A DNA stretch of 64,000 nucleotides from the NCBI RefSeq assembly GCF_006538705.1, contig NZ_BJLP01000014.1, positions 1 through 64,000 on the forward strand. Reading direction: 5' to 3'. This stretch comes from Cellulomonas uda. Lineage in GTDB: Bacteria > Actinomycetota > Actinomycetes > Actinomycetales > Cellulomonadaceae. Below the pieces are notes generated by a model. The model was not told where the DNA came from. It worked only from the letters and a program-made list of their open reading frames with translations, and did no database searches. Made by a program: the position numbers and the translations under genes. How positions within the stretch are numbered: position 1 is the stretch's first letter; every line of letters starts with the position of its first letter. Of the stretch, positions 15,807 through 24,227 are shown piece after piece.

Positions 15807-16976
15807 TCAGACCACGCCGAGGCTCGCGCGCAGCTCCGCGACGACGCCCGGCAGCACGGCCAGGAAGTCGGTGACGTCCTGCGCCGTGGTGGCGTGGTGC
15901 AGCGCCACGCGCACGTTGCCCTGGGTGAGCGCGCCCATGGCGGCGAGCACGTGCGACGGCTCCAGGGTGCTCGACGAGCACGCCGAGCCCGAGCCGACCG
16001 CGAAGCCGTGGCGGTCCAGCTCGGAGACGATCGCCTCACCGTCCACGTACAGGCACGAGAACGTCAGCACGTGGGGGAGCCGGTGCACCGGGTCGCCGAC
16101 GACGTCGACATCGGGGACGCGCGCCGCGACCGTCGCGCGGATCGTGTCGACGAGCGGGCGCAGCCGCTGGTCCTCCTCGCGCGCGGCCGCGACCGCGTCC
16201 TGCAGCGCGACCGCCGCGGCGAGCGCCGCGGGGACCGACACACCGCCCGGGAACCATCGGTCCTCGTCCTGCGGCCAGTCCGGTGCACGCCGCACGCCCG
16301 TGCGCGTGACCAGCACGCCGAGACCACCCGGGCCGCCCCAGTCACCCGGGTCCGCTGCGAGCACGTCCCACGACGATCCCGTGGGCACGTGTCCCACGCT
16401 CGCGCCGGCGTCGACGAGCAGCGGCACACCCGCCGAGCGCGCGGCGGCGTGCACCGCGTCGAGGGGCTGGAGCGTGCCGACCTCCCCGTTCGCGTGCTGC
16501 AGCGCGGCGAGCGCGACGCCCGGCGCGCGCAGTGCGGCCGCGAGAGCGTCGGGGTCGACCGCGCCCGACCGGTCGACCGGTACGGTGACGTGCTCGCCGG
16601 CCGAGCGTTGCGTGACGAAGTCCGCCGCGTGCAGGACGGCCGCGCGCTCCACGGCGCTCGTGACCACGTCCGCGCCGACGCGGCGCCGCCCGCGCGCGAC
16701 CATGAGCACCGCAGCGTGCAGCGCGGCGGTGTGCGACCCGGCGAGGTCGACGTCCTGCGTCCGCGCGCCGAGCGCACCCGCGATCGCCTCCCGCGCGCCG
16801 TCGAGCAGCGCGCGGGCCCGGCGGCCCTCGGCGTGCAGGCGGCGCGGGTCGGCCCAGCCCTGGTCCAGCGCCTCGACGAACGCGGCGCGCGCACTCGGAC
16901 GCAGGGGAGCGCGCCCGCCGGCGTCGAGCACCACGCGCCGCGGGGCAGCGGGGCCAGCGCTGAGGTCGTCGTCCAC
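15807..16976 (-). CDS. cysteine-desulfurase-like protein lacking the PLP lysine (probable pseudoenzyme)
   Basis: A 389-residue class V aminotransferase-fold protein. It keeps the desulfurase active-site loop GSGSACSSSTLEPSH (Cys333), LVDAG (Asp189) and HANGEVGTLQPL. In NifS/IscS the PLP Schiff-base lysine sits in an H-K-x-x-G-P-K-G motif. Here the matching stretch is ADPGDWGGPGG (residues 208-218), and the whole protein contains no lysine. The histidine that stacks on PLP appears replaced by Arg111 (SAVERAAVL), and the usual Gln after the Asp by Ala. The frame is intact, so this is divergence rather than decay. TAGCGT ends six bases before the GTG, and a perfect dyad covers the -35 position. 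The gene is divergent from ctaC and convergent with erpA. A sulfur-carrier, scaffold or regulatory role is possible. Confidence 0.85.
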   Translation of the reverse strand: MDDDLSAGPAAPRRVVLDAGGRAPLRPSARAAFVEALDQGWADPRRLHAEGRRARALLDGAREAIAGALGARTQDVDLAGSHTAALHAAVLMVARGRRRVGADVVTSAVERAAVLHAADFVTQRSAGEHVTVPVDRSGAVDPDALAAALRAPGVALAALQHANGEVGTLQPLDAVHAAARSAGVPLLVDAGASVGHVPTGSSWDVLAADPGDWGGPGGLGVLVTRTGVRRAPDWPQDEDRWFPGGVSVPAALAAAVALQDAVAAAREEDQRLRPLVDTIRATVAARVPDVDVVGDPVHRLPHVLTFSCLYVDGEAIVSELDRHGFAVGSGSACSSSTLEPSHVLAAMGALTQGNVRVALHHATTAQDVTDFLAVLPGVVAELRASLGVV

Positions 16977-16982
16977 GGCGCC

Positions 16983-16988
16983 ACGCTA
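16983..16988 (-). promoter_or_regulatory. predicted -10 element of the desulfurase-like gene
   Basis: TAGCGT on the minus strand, then GGCGCC, then the GTG at 16976. With a 17-bp spacer the -35 hexamer would be 17006-17011, the first bases of the perfect dyad. Confidence 0.45.
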
Positions 16989-17005
16989 GCGGGAGGCGGC
17001 GTGGA

Positions 17006-17029
17006 CACCCGTGCACACGTGCACGGGTG
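17006..17029. promoter_or_regulatory. perfect 24-bp dyad between the desulfurase-like gene and ctaC
   Basis: CACCCGTGCAC and GTGCACGGGTG are exact inverted 11-bp arms around AC. The site overlaps the predicted -35 of the minus-strand gene and lies about 200 bp upstream of the ctaC start. The symmetry and position suggest the operator of a dimeric regulator; an RNA hairpin is less likely because it would fall upstream of the predicted start on the minus strand. Confidence 0.6.
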
Positions 17030-17226
17030 GTCGGCCGCAGGGGGTGGCACGGCGGGCGGCACGGTCGAGCGAGTGTGACGGTGCTGACACGGCGTCGTCA
17101 TCGCGCGCCGCGAGCGACCAGCAGGGCGGTTCGCGCGCTAGGCTGCACGAGTCGAGGACGAAGGTCCCAGGTGCGTGACGCCCTCGCGGGCGCCGCGGAT
17201 CGGGGACGCGAGCGAGAGGTCCCCCG

Positions 17227-18105
17227 TTGCACCCGGAAACCCCCCGCCGGACGCGGCGCCCGGCCCTGAAGTGGGCAGGCATCGCGGCCGTCGCAGCTGT
17301 CGCACTGAGCGGATGCTCCGAGCAGGTCGAGCGCGGCTGGCTGCCCGGCAGCTCTGACGCCGAGGTCACGAACCAGACGGGCCGCATCACCGACCTGTGG
17401 GTCGGCTCGTGGATCGCGGCGCTCGTCGTCGGCCTCATCACGTGGGGCCTGATGCTCTGGTGCGTCGCCGTGTACCGCAAGCGCAAGTCGGACGACGTGC
17501 TGCCCGTCCAGCTCCGCTACCACGTGCCGCTCGAGATCATGTACGTGATCCTCCCGATCGTCATGGTCGGCGTGCTGTTCTTCTTCACGAACCGCGACAT
17601 GACCGAGATCACCGACACGTCCGGCGAGGCCGACGTGCACGTGCAGGCCATCGGCAAGCAGTGGAGCTGGGACTTCAACTACCTCGACGACGACGTGTAC
17701 GACACGGGCCAGCACGCCCAGAACGTCGGCACGACCGAGGGCGTCCTCGACGACCAGATCACGCTCTACCTGCCCGTCGGCGAGTCCGTCGAGTTCACGC
17801 TGGACTCGCGCGACGTCATCCACTCGTTCTGGGTCCCCGCGTTCCTCTACAAGCTGGACATGATCCCGGGCAAGACCAACCACTTCCAGGTCACGCCTCA
17901 GCAGGAGGGGCTCTACCGCGGCAAGTGCGCCGAGCTCTGCGGCGAGGAGCACTCCTCGATGCTCTTCAACGTCAAGGTCGTCTCGCGCGAGGAGTACGAC
18001 GCGCACATCGACGAGCTCCGTGCCAAGGGGCAGACCGGTGCGCTCGGGCTCGAGTACAGCCGCAAGCAGGACCTGAACAGCGCGACGCAGGAGGACGAGA
18101 ACTGA
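17227..18105 (+). CDS. ctaC: cytochrome c oxidase subunit II
   Basis: A 292-residue subunit of the aa3 oxidase. It has a lipoprotein signal with lipobox ALSGC (Cys30), two transmembrane helices (about 58-80 and 100-122), then the extracytoplasmic cupredoxin domain. The CuA ligands are visible in DVIHSFWVP and [23 protein letters not shown] is the electron-entry Trp region. A TTG start is chosen because GAGAGG lies seven bases upstream and it gives a normal signal peptide. Electrons come from the QcrC heme domains rather than soluble cytochrome c. ctaD follows at a TGATG junction. Confidence 0.95.
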   Translation: MHPETPRRTRRPALKWAGIAAVAAVALSGCSEQVERGWLPGSSDAEVTNQTGRITDLWVGSWIAALVVGLITWGLMLWCVAVYRKRKSDDVLPVQLRYHVPLEIMYVILPIVMVGVLFFFTNRDMTEITDTSGEADVHVQAIGKQWSWDFNYLDDDVYDTGQHAQNVGTTEGVLDDQITLYLPVGESVEFTLDSRDVIHSFWVPAFLYKLDMIPGKTNHFQVTPQQEGLYRGKCAELCGEEHSSMLFNVKVVSREEYDAHIDELRAKGQTGALGLEYSRKQDLNSATQEDEN

Positions 18106-19916
18106 TGGCCGCGGTCGTGGAGAACATCCCGGGCCTGGCGCCGTCGCGCCAGGGTCTCGGTCGCACCGTGGTCAAGTGGGTCACCTCCACCGACCACAAG
18201 ACGATCGGGTACATGTACCTGATCACGAGCTTCGTGTGGTTCATCGTCGGAGGCCTGCTGGCGCTGCTGATCCGCGCCGAGCTCTTCACGCCGGGAATGG
18301 ACCTGTTCCAGTCCAAGGAGCAGTACAACCAGGCGTTCACGATGCACGGCACGATCATGCTGCTGCTGTTCGCGACGCCCCTGTTCGCGGGCTTCGCGAA
18401 CGTCATCATGCCGCTGCAGATCGGCGCGCCCGACGTGGCGTTCCCGCGCCTGAACATGTTCGCGTTCTGGCTGTTCTTCTTCGGCGGGCTCATCGCCGCC
18501 GCCGGCTTCCTCACGCCGCAGGGCGCCGCCTCGTTCGGCTGGTTCGCCTACGCGCCGCTGTCCAACACCGTGTACTCGCCGGGGCTCGGCGGTGACCTGT
18601 GGGTGTTCGGCCTCGCGCTCGGTGGCTTCGGCACCATCCTCGGTGCGGTCAACTTCATCACCACGATCGTCACGATGCGCGCGCCCGGCATGACGATGTT
18701 CCGGATGCCGATCTTCACGTGGAACACCCTCGTGACGTCGCTGCTCGTGCTCATGGCGTTCCCGCCGCTGGCCGCCGCGCTGTTCGCGCTGGGCGCCGAC
18801 CGCCGCCTCGGCGCGCAGGTCTTCAACCCGGACAACGGCGGCGCGCTGCTCTGGCAGCACCTGTTCTGGTTCTTCGGGCACCCCGAGGTCTACATCATCG
18901 CCCTGCCGTTCTTCGGCATCGTCACCGAGATCCTGCCGGTGTTCAGCCGCAAGCCGATCTTCGGCTACAAGGGCCTCGTCTACGCGACCATCGCGATCGC
19001 CGCGCTGTCCGTCACCGTGTGGGCCCACCACATGTACGTGACCGGGTCGGTCCTGCTGCCGTTCTTCGCGTTCATGACGATGCTGATCGCGGTGCCGACC
19101 GGCGTGAAGTTCTTCAACTGGATCGGCACGATGTGGCGCGGGAAGCTCACGTTCGAGACCCCGATGCTCTGGACCATCGGCTTCCTCGTGACGTTCCTGT
19201 TCGGCGGTCTGACGGGCATCATCCTGTCCAGCCCGGCGCTCGACTTCCACCTGTCCGACACGTACTTCGTGGTCGCGCACTTCCACTACGTGGTGTTCGG
19301 GACCGTCGTGTTCGCGATGTTCGCGGGCTTCTACTTCTGGTGGCCCAAGTTCACCGGGAAGATGCTCGACGAGCGCCTGGGCAAGATCCACTTCTGGACG
19401 CTGTTCATCGGCTTCCACACGACGTTCCTGGTGCAGCACTGGCTCGGCGTCGTCGGCATGCCGCGTCGTTACGCGGACTACGCCGAGGCGGACGGGTTCA
19501 CGTGGATGAACCAGCTGTCGACCGTCGGCGCGGTGATCCTCGGCGCCTCGATGCTGCCGTTCTTCTGGAACGTCTACACCACCGCGCGCAACGCGCCGAA
19601 GGTGACCGTCGACGACCCGTGGGGCTTCGGCGCCTCGCTCGAGTGGGCCACGTCCTGCCCGCCGCCGCGGCACAACTTCACCTCGCTGCCGCGCATCCGC
19701 TCGGAGCGCCCCGCGTTCGACCTGCACCACCCCGAGGTCGCCGCGATGGACTTCGTCGAGCCCGACCCGGGTCCGCTCGACTGGGAGGCCCAGCGCACCG
19801 GTGAGACCAGCACGGCCGCCGAGCGTGTCGCCAACGGCACCGGTGAGCCCGAGCAGTCCACGACCGAGATCGTCGACGAGCCGCGCACCAACCCGAACGA
19901 GGAGGGGACGAAGTGA
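18105..19916 (+). CDS. ctaD: cytochrome c oxidase subunit I
   Basis: The 603-residue catalytic heme-copper subunit with twelve transmembrane helices. Metal ligands are all present: His in [12 protein letters not shown] (heme a), [11 protein letters not shown] (CuB His and cross-linked Tyr), WAHHMYVTG (two CuB His) and [11 protein letters not shown] (heme a3 and heme a). A hydrophilic extension of about 60 residues follows the last helix, rich in Glu and Thr, as in other actinobacteria. AGGAGG precedes the ATG, which shares its A with the ctaC stop. It reduces O2 to water and pumps protons. Confidence 0.97.
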   Translation: MAAVVENIPGLAPSRQGLGRTVVKWVTSTDHKTIGYMYLITSFVWFIVGGLLALLIRAELFTPGMDLFQSKEQYNQAFTMHGTIMLLLFATPLFAGFANVIMPLQIGAPDVAFPRLNMFAFWLFFFGGLIAAAGFLTPQGAASFGWFAYAPLSNTVYSPGLGGDLWVFGLALGGFGTILGAVNFITTIVTMRAPGMTMFRMPIFTWNTLVTSLLVLMAFPPLAAALFALGADRRLGAQVFNPDNGGALLWQHLFWFFGHPEVYIIALPFFGIVTEILPVFSRKPIFGYKGLVYATIAIAALSVTVWAHHMYVTGSVLLPFFAFMTMLIAVPTGVKFFNWIGTMWRGKLTFETPMLWTIGFLVTFLFGGLTGIILSSPALDFHLSDTYFVVAHFHYVVFGTVVFAMFAGFYFWWPKFTGKMLDERLGKIHFWTLFIGFHTTFLVQHWLGVVGMPRRYADYAEADGFTWMNQLSTVGAVILGASMLPFFWNVYTTARNAPKVTVDDPWGFGASLEWATSCPPPRHNFTSLPRIRSERPAFDLHHPEVAAMDFVEPDPGPLDWEAQRTGETSTAAERVANGTGEPEQSTTEIVDEPRTNPNEEGTK

Positions 19917-20311
19917 AGCTCGAGGCCAAGCTCTTCGGCTACGGGATCGCGTTCTTCGTCCCGGTCGGGCTCGTCTACGCGCTGTGGAGCGACGGTGAGC
20001 CGGTCGGTACCGTCGCCATCCCGCTCGTCGGTGGCCTCGTGGGCATGATCGGCGCGTACTTCGCGCTCCTCGCCCGCCGCATCGACCCGCGCCCCGAGGA
20101 CGACGAGCACGGCGAGATCGAGCAGGGCGCCGGCGACCAGGGCGTCTATGCGCCGTGGTCGTGGTGGCCGCTCGCGATCGGCGCGGCGTCGGCGATCGTG
20201 TTCCTCGGCCTCGCGGTCGGCTGGTGGCTCGTCTTCATCGGGGTCGCGGTCGGCGTGGTCGGGCTCGTCGGCTGGGTGTTCGAGTTCTCCCGCGGACAGC
20301 ACGCGCACTGA
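19913..20311 (+). CDS. ctaF: cytochrome c oxidase subunit IV, actinobacterial type
   Basis: A 132-residue membrane subunit of the actinobacterial aa3 oxidase (CtaF-like). Four hydrophobic helices are visible: [18 protein letters not shown], a second at about 37-58, then [19 protein letters not shown] and the adjoining [16 protein letters not shown]. An acidic loop ([14 protein letters not shown]) separates the pairs. The GTG overlaps the ctaD stop (GTGA), so it is translationally coupled. A strong terminator follows 37 nt downstream. Confidence 0.92.
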   Translation: MKLEAKLFGYGIAFFVPVGLVYALWSDGEPVGTVAIPLVGGLVGMIGAYFALLARRIDPRPEDDEHGEIEQGAGDQGVYAPWSWWPLAIGAASAIVFLGLAVGWWLVFIGVAVGVVGLVGWVFEFSRGQHAH

Positions 20312-20348
20312 CCTCCAGCCACGTGCACTGACAGCACACCACAACGCA

Positions 20349-20381
20349 CGAGGCCCGACCGGCACAGCCGGCCGGGCCTCG
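20349..20381 (+). terminator. terminator of the ctaCDF operon
   Basis: CGAGGCCCG pairs with CGGGCCTCG, and inside it CCGGC with GCCGG across one mismatch, closing a 3-nt ACA loop. TCGTCTCTC follows, the nearest thing to a T-rich tail. Confidence 0.75.
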
Positions 20382-20435
20382 TCGTCTCTCCGTCGAGCCC
20401 TGCGATTCCGCGGTGCCACGGCGCGGAGTGCTGCC

Positions 20436-20632
20436 GACCCCGTGGTTGCTCCGGCTCAGCGGTCCGCAACCCGGAGGATCCGCGGGGTCGTCGCGCGGCG
20501 TGCTGCCGAGCCCGTGGTTACTCCGGCTCTGCGGTCCGTAACCCCGAGGATCCGCGGGGTCGTGATGCGGCGTGTGCCGACCCCGTGGTTGCTCCGGCTT
20601 ACCGGCCGCTTGCCCGGAGGAATCGCGGGGTC
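20436..20632. repeat. three tandem 71/72-bp hairpin repeat units
   Basis: The core CGTGGTTRCTCCGGCTYA begins at 20441, 20513 and 20584, giving periods of 72 and 71 bp. Each unit contains a left GACCCCG-type arm and a right CGGGGTC arm. The first two units also contain GGTTGC/GCAACC and GGTTAC/GTAACC, a compensatory base-pair change. CTCCGG/CCGGAG is a third pairing in units one and three. A degenerate fourth right half precedes them. The symmetry resembles REP-like intergenic elements; no CRISPR-like identical repeat with variable spacers exists. Confidence 0.75.
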
Positions 20633-20680
20633 GTTGCGTCTGCGCGCCGCTGCGGACGCGGCCAGGGGTGTGCGGGTATG

Positions 20681-20715
20681 CCGAAGGCCGCCACGCAGGG
20701 CGTGACGGCCTTCGG
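20681..20715 (-). terminator. terminator of sodA
   Basis: CCGAAGGCCG and CGGCCTTCGG form a 10-bp stem, extended inside by CACGC/GCGTG around AGG across one mismatch. It starts ten bases past the sodA stop and is nearly symmetric, so it could also stop plus-strand read-through. Confidence 0.75.
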
Positions 20716-20725
20716 CGGGAGGGTG

Positions 20726-21355
20726 TCAGACGGCCGGGACGATGAGGCCCGAGGTCTGCGAGCGGGCGCGCTCGAAGCGCGACGCGGCGTCCGCCCAGTT
20801 GACGATGTTCCACCACGCCTTGACGTAGTCCGCCTTGACGTTGACGTAGTCCAGGTAGAACGCGTGCTCCCACATGTCGAGCACCACGATCGGGACGAGG
20901 CCGAGCGGGAAGTTGCTCTGCTGGTCGTAGAGCTGGAAGATCGCGAGCTTCTGCCCGATCGAGTCCCAACCGAGGATCGACCAGCCGGAGCCCTGGATGC
21001 CCACGGCGTTGGCCGCGAAGTGCTTCTGGAAGGCGTCGAAGGACCCGAAGAACTCGTCGATGGCTGCCGCGAGCTCGCCCGTCGGCTTGTCGCCGCCCTC
21101 GGGGGAGAGGTTCTGCCAGAAGACCGAGTGGTTCACGTGCCCACCGAGGTTGAACGCGAGGTTCTTCTCGTGGAGGTTGACCGCACCGAGGTCACCGGAC
21201 TCGCGAGCCTCGGCCAGCTTCTCGAGCGCCGTGTTGGCACCGGTGACGTAGGCGGCGTGGTGCTTGTCGTGGTGCAGCTCCATGATCCGGCCGGAGATGT
21301 GCGGCTCGAGCGCCGCGTAGTCGTACGGCAGGTCCGGAAGCGTGTAGTCAGCCAT
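20726..21355 (-). CDS. sodA: superoxide dismutase, Mn/Fe family
   Basis: A 209-residue cytosolic enzyme converting superoxide to O2 and peroxide. Metal ligands are His28 (MELHHDKHH), His76 ([10 protein letters not shown]), Asp160 and His164 ([14 protein letters not shown]). Gly-Gly before the second His and Gln in YDQQSN favour Mn use, though cambialistic activity is possible. AGGAGAGG precedes the ATG by nine bases. It lies 110 nt downstream of qcrB on the same strand, with a hairpin between, so it probably has its own promoter. Confidence 0.96.
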   Translation of the reverse strand: MADYTLPDLPYDYAALEPHISGRIMELHHDKHHAAYVTGANTALEKLAEARESGDLGAVNLHEKNLAFNLGGHVNHSVFWQNLSPEGGDKPTGELAAAIDEFFGSFDAFQKHFAANAVGIQGSGWSILGWDSIGQKLAIFQLYDQQSNFPLGLVPIVVLDMWEHAFYLDYVNVKADYVKAWWNIVNWADAASRFERARSQTSGLIVPAV

Positions 21356-21412
21356 GCGTGAGTACCTCTCCTGCGTCGCGCGGGGGCGAGTGGCTCCCGC
21401 TGGGTACGAGTA

Positions 21413-21441
21413 GGGCGGCCCGCCGGAGTGGCGAGCCGCCC
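21413..21441 (-). terminator. hairpin between qcrB and sodA
   Basis: GGGCGGC (21413-21419) pairs with GCCGCCC (21435-21441). It would partly end the ctaE-qcrCAB transcript before sodA. Confidence 0.4.
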
Positions 21442-21465
21442 GACCCGGTCAACTCTGGTCCGGGA

Positions 21466-23187
21466 TCAGTGATTCCGCTCGTCGGCGGCCGTCTCGGATG
21501 CTGGAGCCCCGGCGCCGACCTGCGCGGGCACCCCGTGCGGGGTCTCGACGGCGTGGTCGTCGTGGTGGCCGTGCGCGGCGTGGGCCGCGGCGAGCTCGGC
21601 AGGTGTGACGGGCTCGACCCGGTCCTCGTAGAACAGCTGCGAGAGCCGCTGCCGCAGACGGTCCGCCTTGTAGCCCTTGCGACGCACGCCGCGCGAGTCC
21701 TCGGCCGGCTCGATCTCGAGCGGGCGGATGGCCTCGTGCTGCACCCGCAGCCAGCGCTCGTGCGCGTCGAGAGGCTTGTGAACCTCGATGTACTCACCCG
21801 ACGCGTAGCGGACGATGCGACCGGTCTCGTGACCGTGGAGCACGAGCTCACGGTCCTTGCGCTGCAGGCCGAGGCAGATCCGCTTGGTGATCAGGAACGC
21901 GAGCCACGGGCCGACGAAGATCAGCACCCGGAACGCCCACGTGATGTCGTTGATCGACATGTGGAAGTGGGTCGCGATGAGGTCGTTCGAGCCCGCCAGC
22001 ACGAGGATGCCGAACGCGACGAGGAGCGAGACACCGAACGCCGTACGGAACGGGCGGTTGCGCGGGCGGTCCAGCACGTGGTGCTCGCTCTTGTCGCCGG
22101 TCGCGAACGCCTCGATGAACGGGTACGCGCCCAGGAGCGTGAACAGGATGCCCGGCACGATCATCGCCGGGATGATCACGTTCAGGCTCAGCGTGTAGCT
22201 GCCGAGCATGATCTCGGTGCCGCCCGGCATCAGTCGCAGGGACCCTTCGAGGAACAGCATGTACCAGTCGGGCTGGGCGCCCGCGGACACGGGGGACGGG
22301 TCGTACGGCCCGTAGTTCCACACGGGGTTGATCGACATCGTGCCCGCCATGAGGGCGATCACGCCGAACACCACGAAGAAGTTGAAGAGCAGCTTGCCGG
22401 CGTACGCCGGGAGTGCCGGGTAGCCCACCACGTTGGTGTTGCTGCGGCCCGAGCCCGGGTACTGGGTGTGCTTGTGCATCACCATGAGGAACAGGTGCAG
22501 GCCGATGAGGGCGAGGATCAGGCCCGGCACCAGCAGGATGTGCACGGTGAACAGGCGGGGGATCAGGTCGGTCCCCGGGAACTCGCCGCCGAAGATGAAG
22601 TACGACAGGTAGGACCCGATGATCGGGATCGCCTTGACGACGCCGTCGGTGATGCGCAGGCCGTTGCCGGACAGGACGTCGTCCGGGAGCGAGTAGCCCG
22701 AGAACCCGGCCGCGAGGCCCAGGATCAGCAGCACGAAGCCGACGACCCAGTTGATCTCACGCGGCTTGCGGAACGCGCCCGTGAAGAAGACACGGAACAT
22801 GTGGACGACGATCGACGCCATGAAGATCAGCGCCGCCCAGTGGTGGATCTGCCGCATGAGCAGACCGCCACGGACCTCGAACGACAGGCGCAGCGTCGAG
22901 GAGAACGCCTCGGACATCTCCACGCCGTTCATCGAGGGCCACGGGCCCTCGTAGTGCGTCTCGGCCATGCTCGGCACGAAGAACAGCGTCAGGAACACGC
23001 CCGAGATGAGCAGCGTGACGAAGCTGTAGAGCGCGATCTCGCCGAGGAAGAAGGACCAGTGGTCCGGGAACACCTTGCGCGCGAAGAACTTGACCGCGTT
23101 GCCGACGCCGGTGCGCTGGTCGAGGTAGTCCGCCGTCGCGCCCGCGGCCTTCGCGCCGCGGGACGGGGCCGTCTTGAGGTCGCTCAC
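21466..23187 (-). CDS. qcrB: cytochrome bc1 complex cytochrome b subunit
   Basis: A 573-residue menaquinol-oxidising subunit. Two heme-ligand His pairs are seen, in IHHWAALIFMASIVVH and in VHILLVPGLILALIGLH. The Qo-site motif is PDWY (AGAQPDWYMLFLEG), the actinobacterial form of PEWY. A soluble C-terminal tail of about 130 residues ends in a His-rich stretch (HAAHGHHDDHAVE). The GTG overlaps the qcrA stop, so coupling is expected. The frame is open further upstream, but this start gives the family N-terminus (VSDLKTAPSRG). Confidence 0.96.
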   Translation of the reverse strand: MSDLKTAPSRGAKAAGATADYLDQRTGVGNAVKFFARKVFPDHWSFFLGEIALYSFVTLLISGVFLTLFFVPSMAETHYEGPWPSMNGVEMSEAFSSTLRLSFEVRGGLLMRQIHHWAALIFMASIVVHMFRVFFTGAFRKPREINWVVGFVLLILGLAAGFSGYSLPDDVLSGNGLRITDGVVKAIPIIGSYLSYFIFGGEFPGTDLIPRLFTVHILLVPGLILALIGLHLFLMVMHKHTQYPGSGRSNTNVVGYPALPAYAGKLLFNFFVVFGVIALMAGTMSINPVWNYGPYDPSPVSAGAQPDWYMLFLEGSLRLMPGGTEIMLGSYTLSLNVIIPAMIVPGILFTLLGAYPFIEAFATGDKSEHHVLDRPRNRPFRTAFGVSLLVAFGILVLAGSNDLIATHFHMSINDITWAFRVLIFVGPWLAFLITKRICLGLQRKDRELVLHGHETGRIVRYASGEYIEVHKPLDAHERWLRVQHEAIRPLEIEPAEDSRGVRRKGYKADRLRQRLSQLFYEDRVEPVTPAELAAAHAAHGHHDDHAVETPHGVPAQVGAGAPASETAADERNH

Positions 23188-24227
23188 TTGGTCGCACGCT
23201 CCCAGAAGCTCGGGCCGATGGGCTCGGCGAAGTCGCCCTGCGCGACGAGGTAGCCCTCGTCGTCCACGGTGATCGGCAGCTGCGGCAGGGGACGCTTCGC
23301 GGGGCCGAAGACGACCTTGCAGCTGTCCGCCACGTCGAACGTCGACTGGTGGCACGGGCACAGCAGGTGGTGGGTCTGCTGCTCGTACAGCGCCACGGGG
23401 CACCCGACGTGCGTGCAGATCTTCGAGTAGGCGACGATGCCGTCGTGCGACCAGGTCTCGCCCTCGGGCGACTGGTCGGACTTGAGGTCGCGCGGGTCGA
23501 GCCGCACGAGCAGGACGACGGCCTTGGCCTTCTCGTCGAGCTTGCCCTCGTGCAGGTCCTCGAGGCTCTCGGGGATGACGTGCCAGACGTCGCCGATCGT
23601 CACGTCCGACGCCTTGATCGGGCGGCCGGTCGGGTCGGTCGCGAGGCGCGTGCCCTTCTTCCAGATCGTGTGCTTGAACTTGCGCACGTTCCAGTCCTCG
23701 CCGACGTTGCCGATCAGCGGGACGAGGAGGGACAGCGGGAACAGGGCGAGCGCGGTGACGCCTGCGCCGATGATCGCGCCGCGACGCGTCAGGCCGGAGT
23801 CCTCGCCGCCGTCCTTGAGCATCTGGACGGCGATCTCGCGGGTCTCGTCGGACGAGCGGATCTCGTGCCGCTCCTCGACGTACTCGCGGTTGCTCATGAG
23901 GAGCTTGATGTAGTAGTTGCCACCGATGCCGATGCCGAGGAGGCACACGGCGAGGCCGACGCCCAGCACGAGGTTCGACAGCCGCATCGAGCCCACGGTG
24001 TCGCCCGGGGGGAGCGCGAAGTACGCCCAGACCACGGCGATCGTGCCGAGGATCGACAGCGTGAGCAGCAGGAGGACCTGACGCTCGACGCGCTTGGTGA
24101 CCCGGGGGTCCACGTCCGCCTGACGCGGCTTGTGCTCGTGCAGCCCGGGGTTCTCGAACCGCGCGGGCGGCTGAGCCTGACCGCCGGAGACGCTGAGCTC
24201 CTGGTGGGAGTCGTGGGGGGTGCTCAC
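23184..24227 (-). CDS. qcrA: cytochrome bc1 complex Rieske iron-sulfur subunit
   Basis: A 347-residue Rieske protein of actinobacterial architecture, with three transmembrane helices near residues 52-72, 85-108 and 155-178. The [2Fe-2S] domain is C-terminal, with ligands in ICTHVGCPVAL and LLCPCHQSTFD. It transfers electrons from menaquinol to the QcrC hemes. GGAG lies about ten bases before the GTG, which overlaps the qcrC stop. It is a likely client of ErpA. Length and motifs are normal. Confidence 0.96.
   Translation of the reverse strand: MSTPHDSHQELSVSGGQAQPPARFENPGLHEHKPRQADVDPRVTKRVERQVLLLLTLSILGTIAVVWAYFALPPGDTVGSMRLSNLVLGVGLAVCLLGIGIGGNYYIKLLMSNREYVEERHEIRSSDETREIAVQMLKDGGEDSGLTRRGAIIGAGVTALALFPLSLLVPLIGNVGEDWNVRKFKHTIWKKGTRLATDPTGRPIKASDVTIGDVWHVIPESLEDLHEGKLDEKAKAVVLLVRLDPRDLKSDQSPEGETWSHDGIVAYSKICTHVGCPVALYEQQTHHLLCPCHQSTFDVADSCKVVFGPAKRPLPQLPITVDDEGYLVAQGDFAEPIGPSFWERATK

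Larger units (their letters stand above)
20312..20725. other. 414-bp gene-free region between ctaF and sodA
   Basis: It holds, in order, the ctaF terminator (20349-20381), a degenerate half unit (about 20404-20435), three tandem hairpin repeats (20436-20632) and the sodA terminator (20681-20715). No open frame here looks coding, and no promoter facing outward is evident. Confidence 0.6.

Noticed and set aside
20436-20632. CRISPR array
   Set aside because: Repeats are contiguous, imperfect and 71-72 bp long with no unique spacers, and there are no cas genes.
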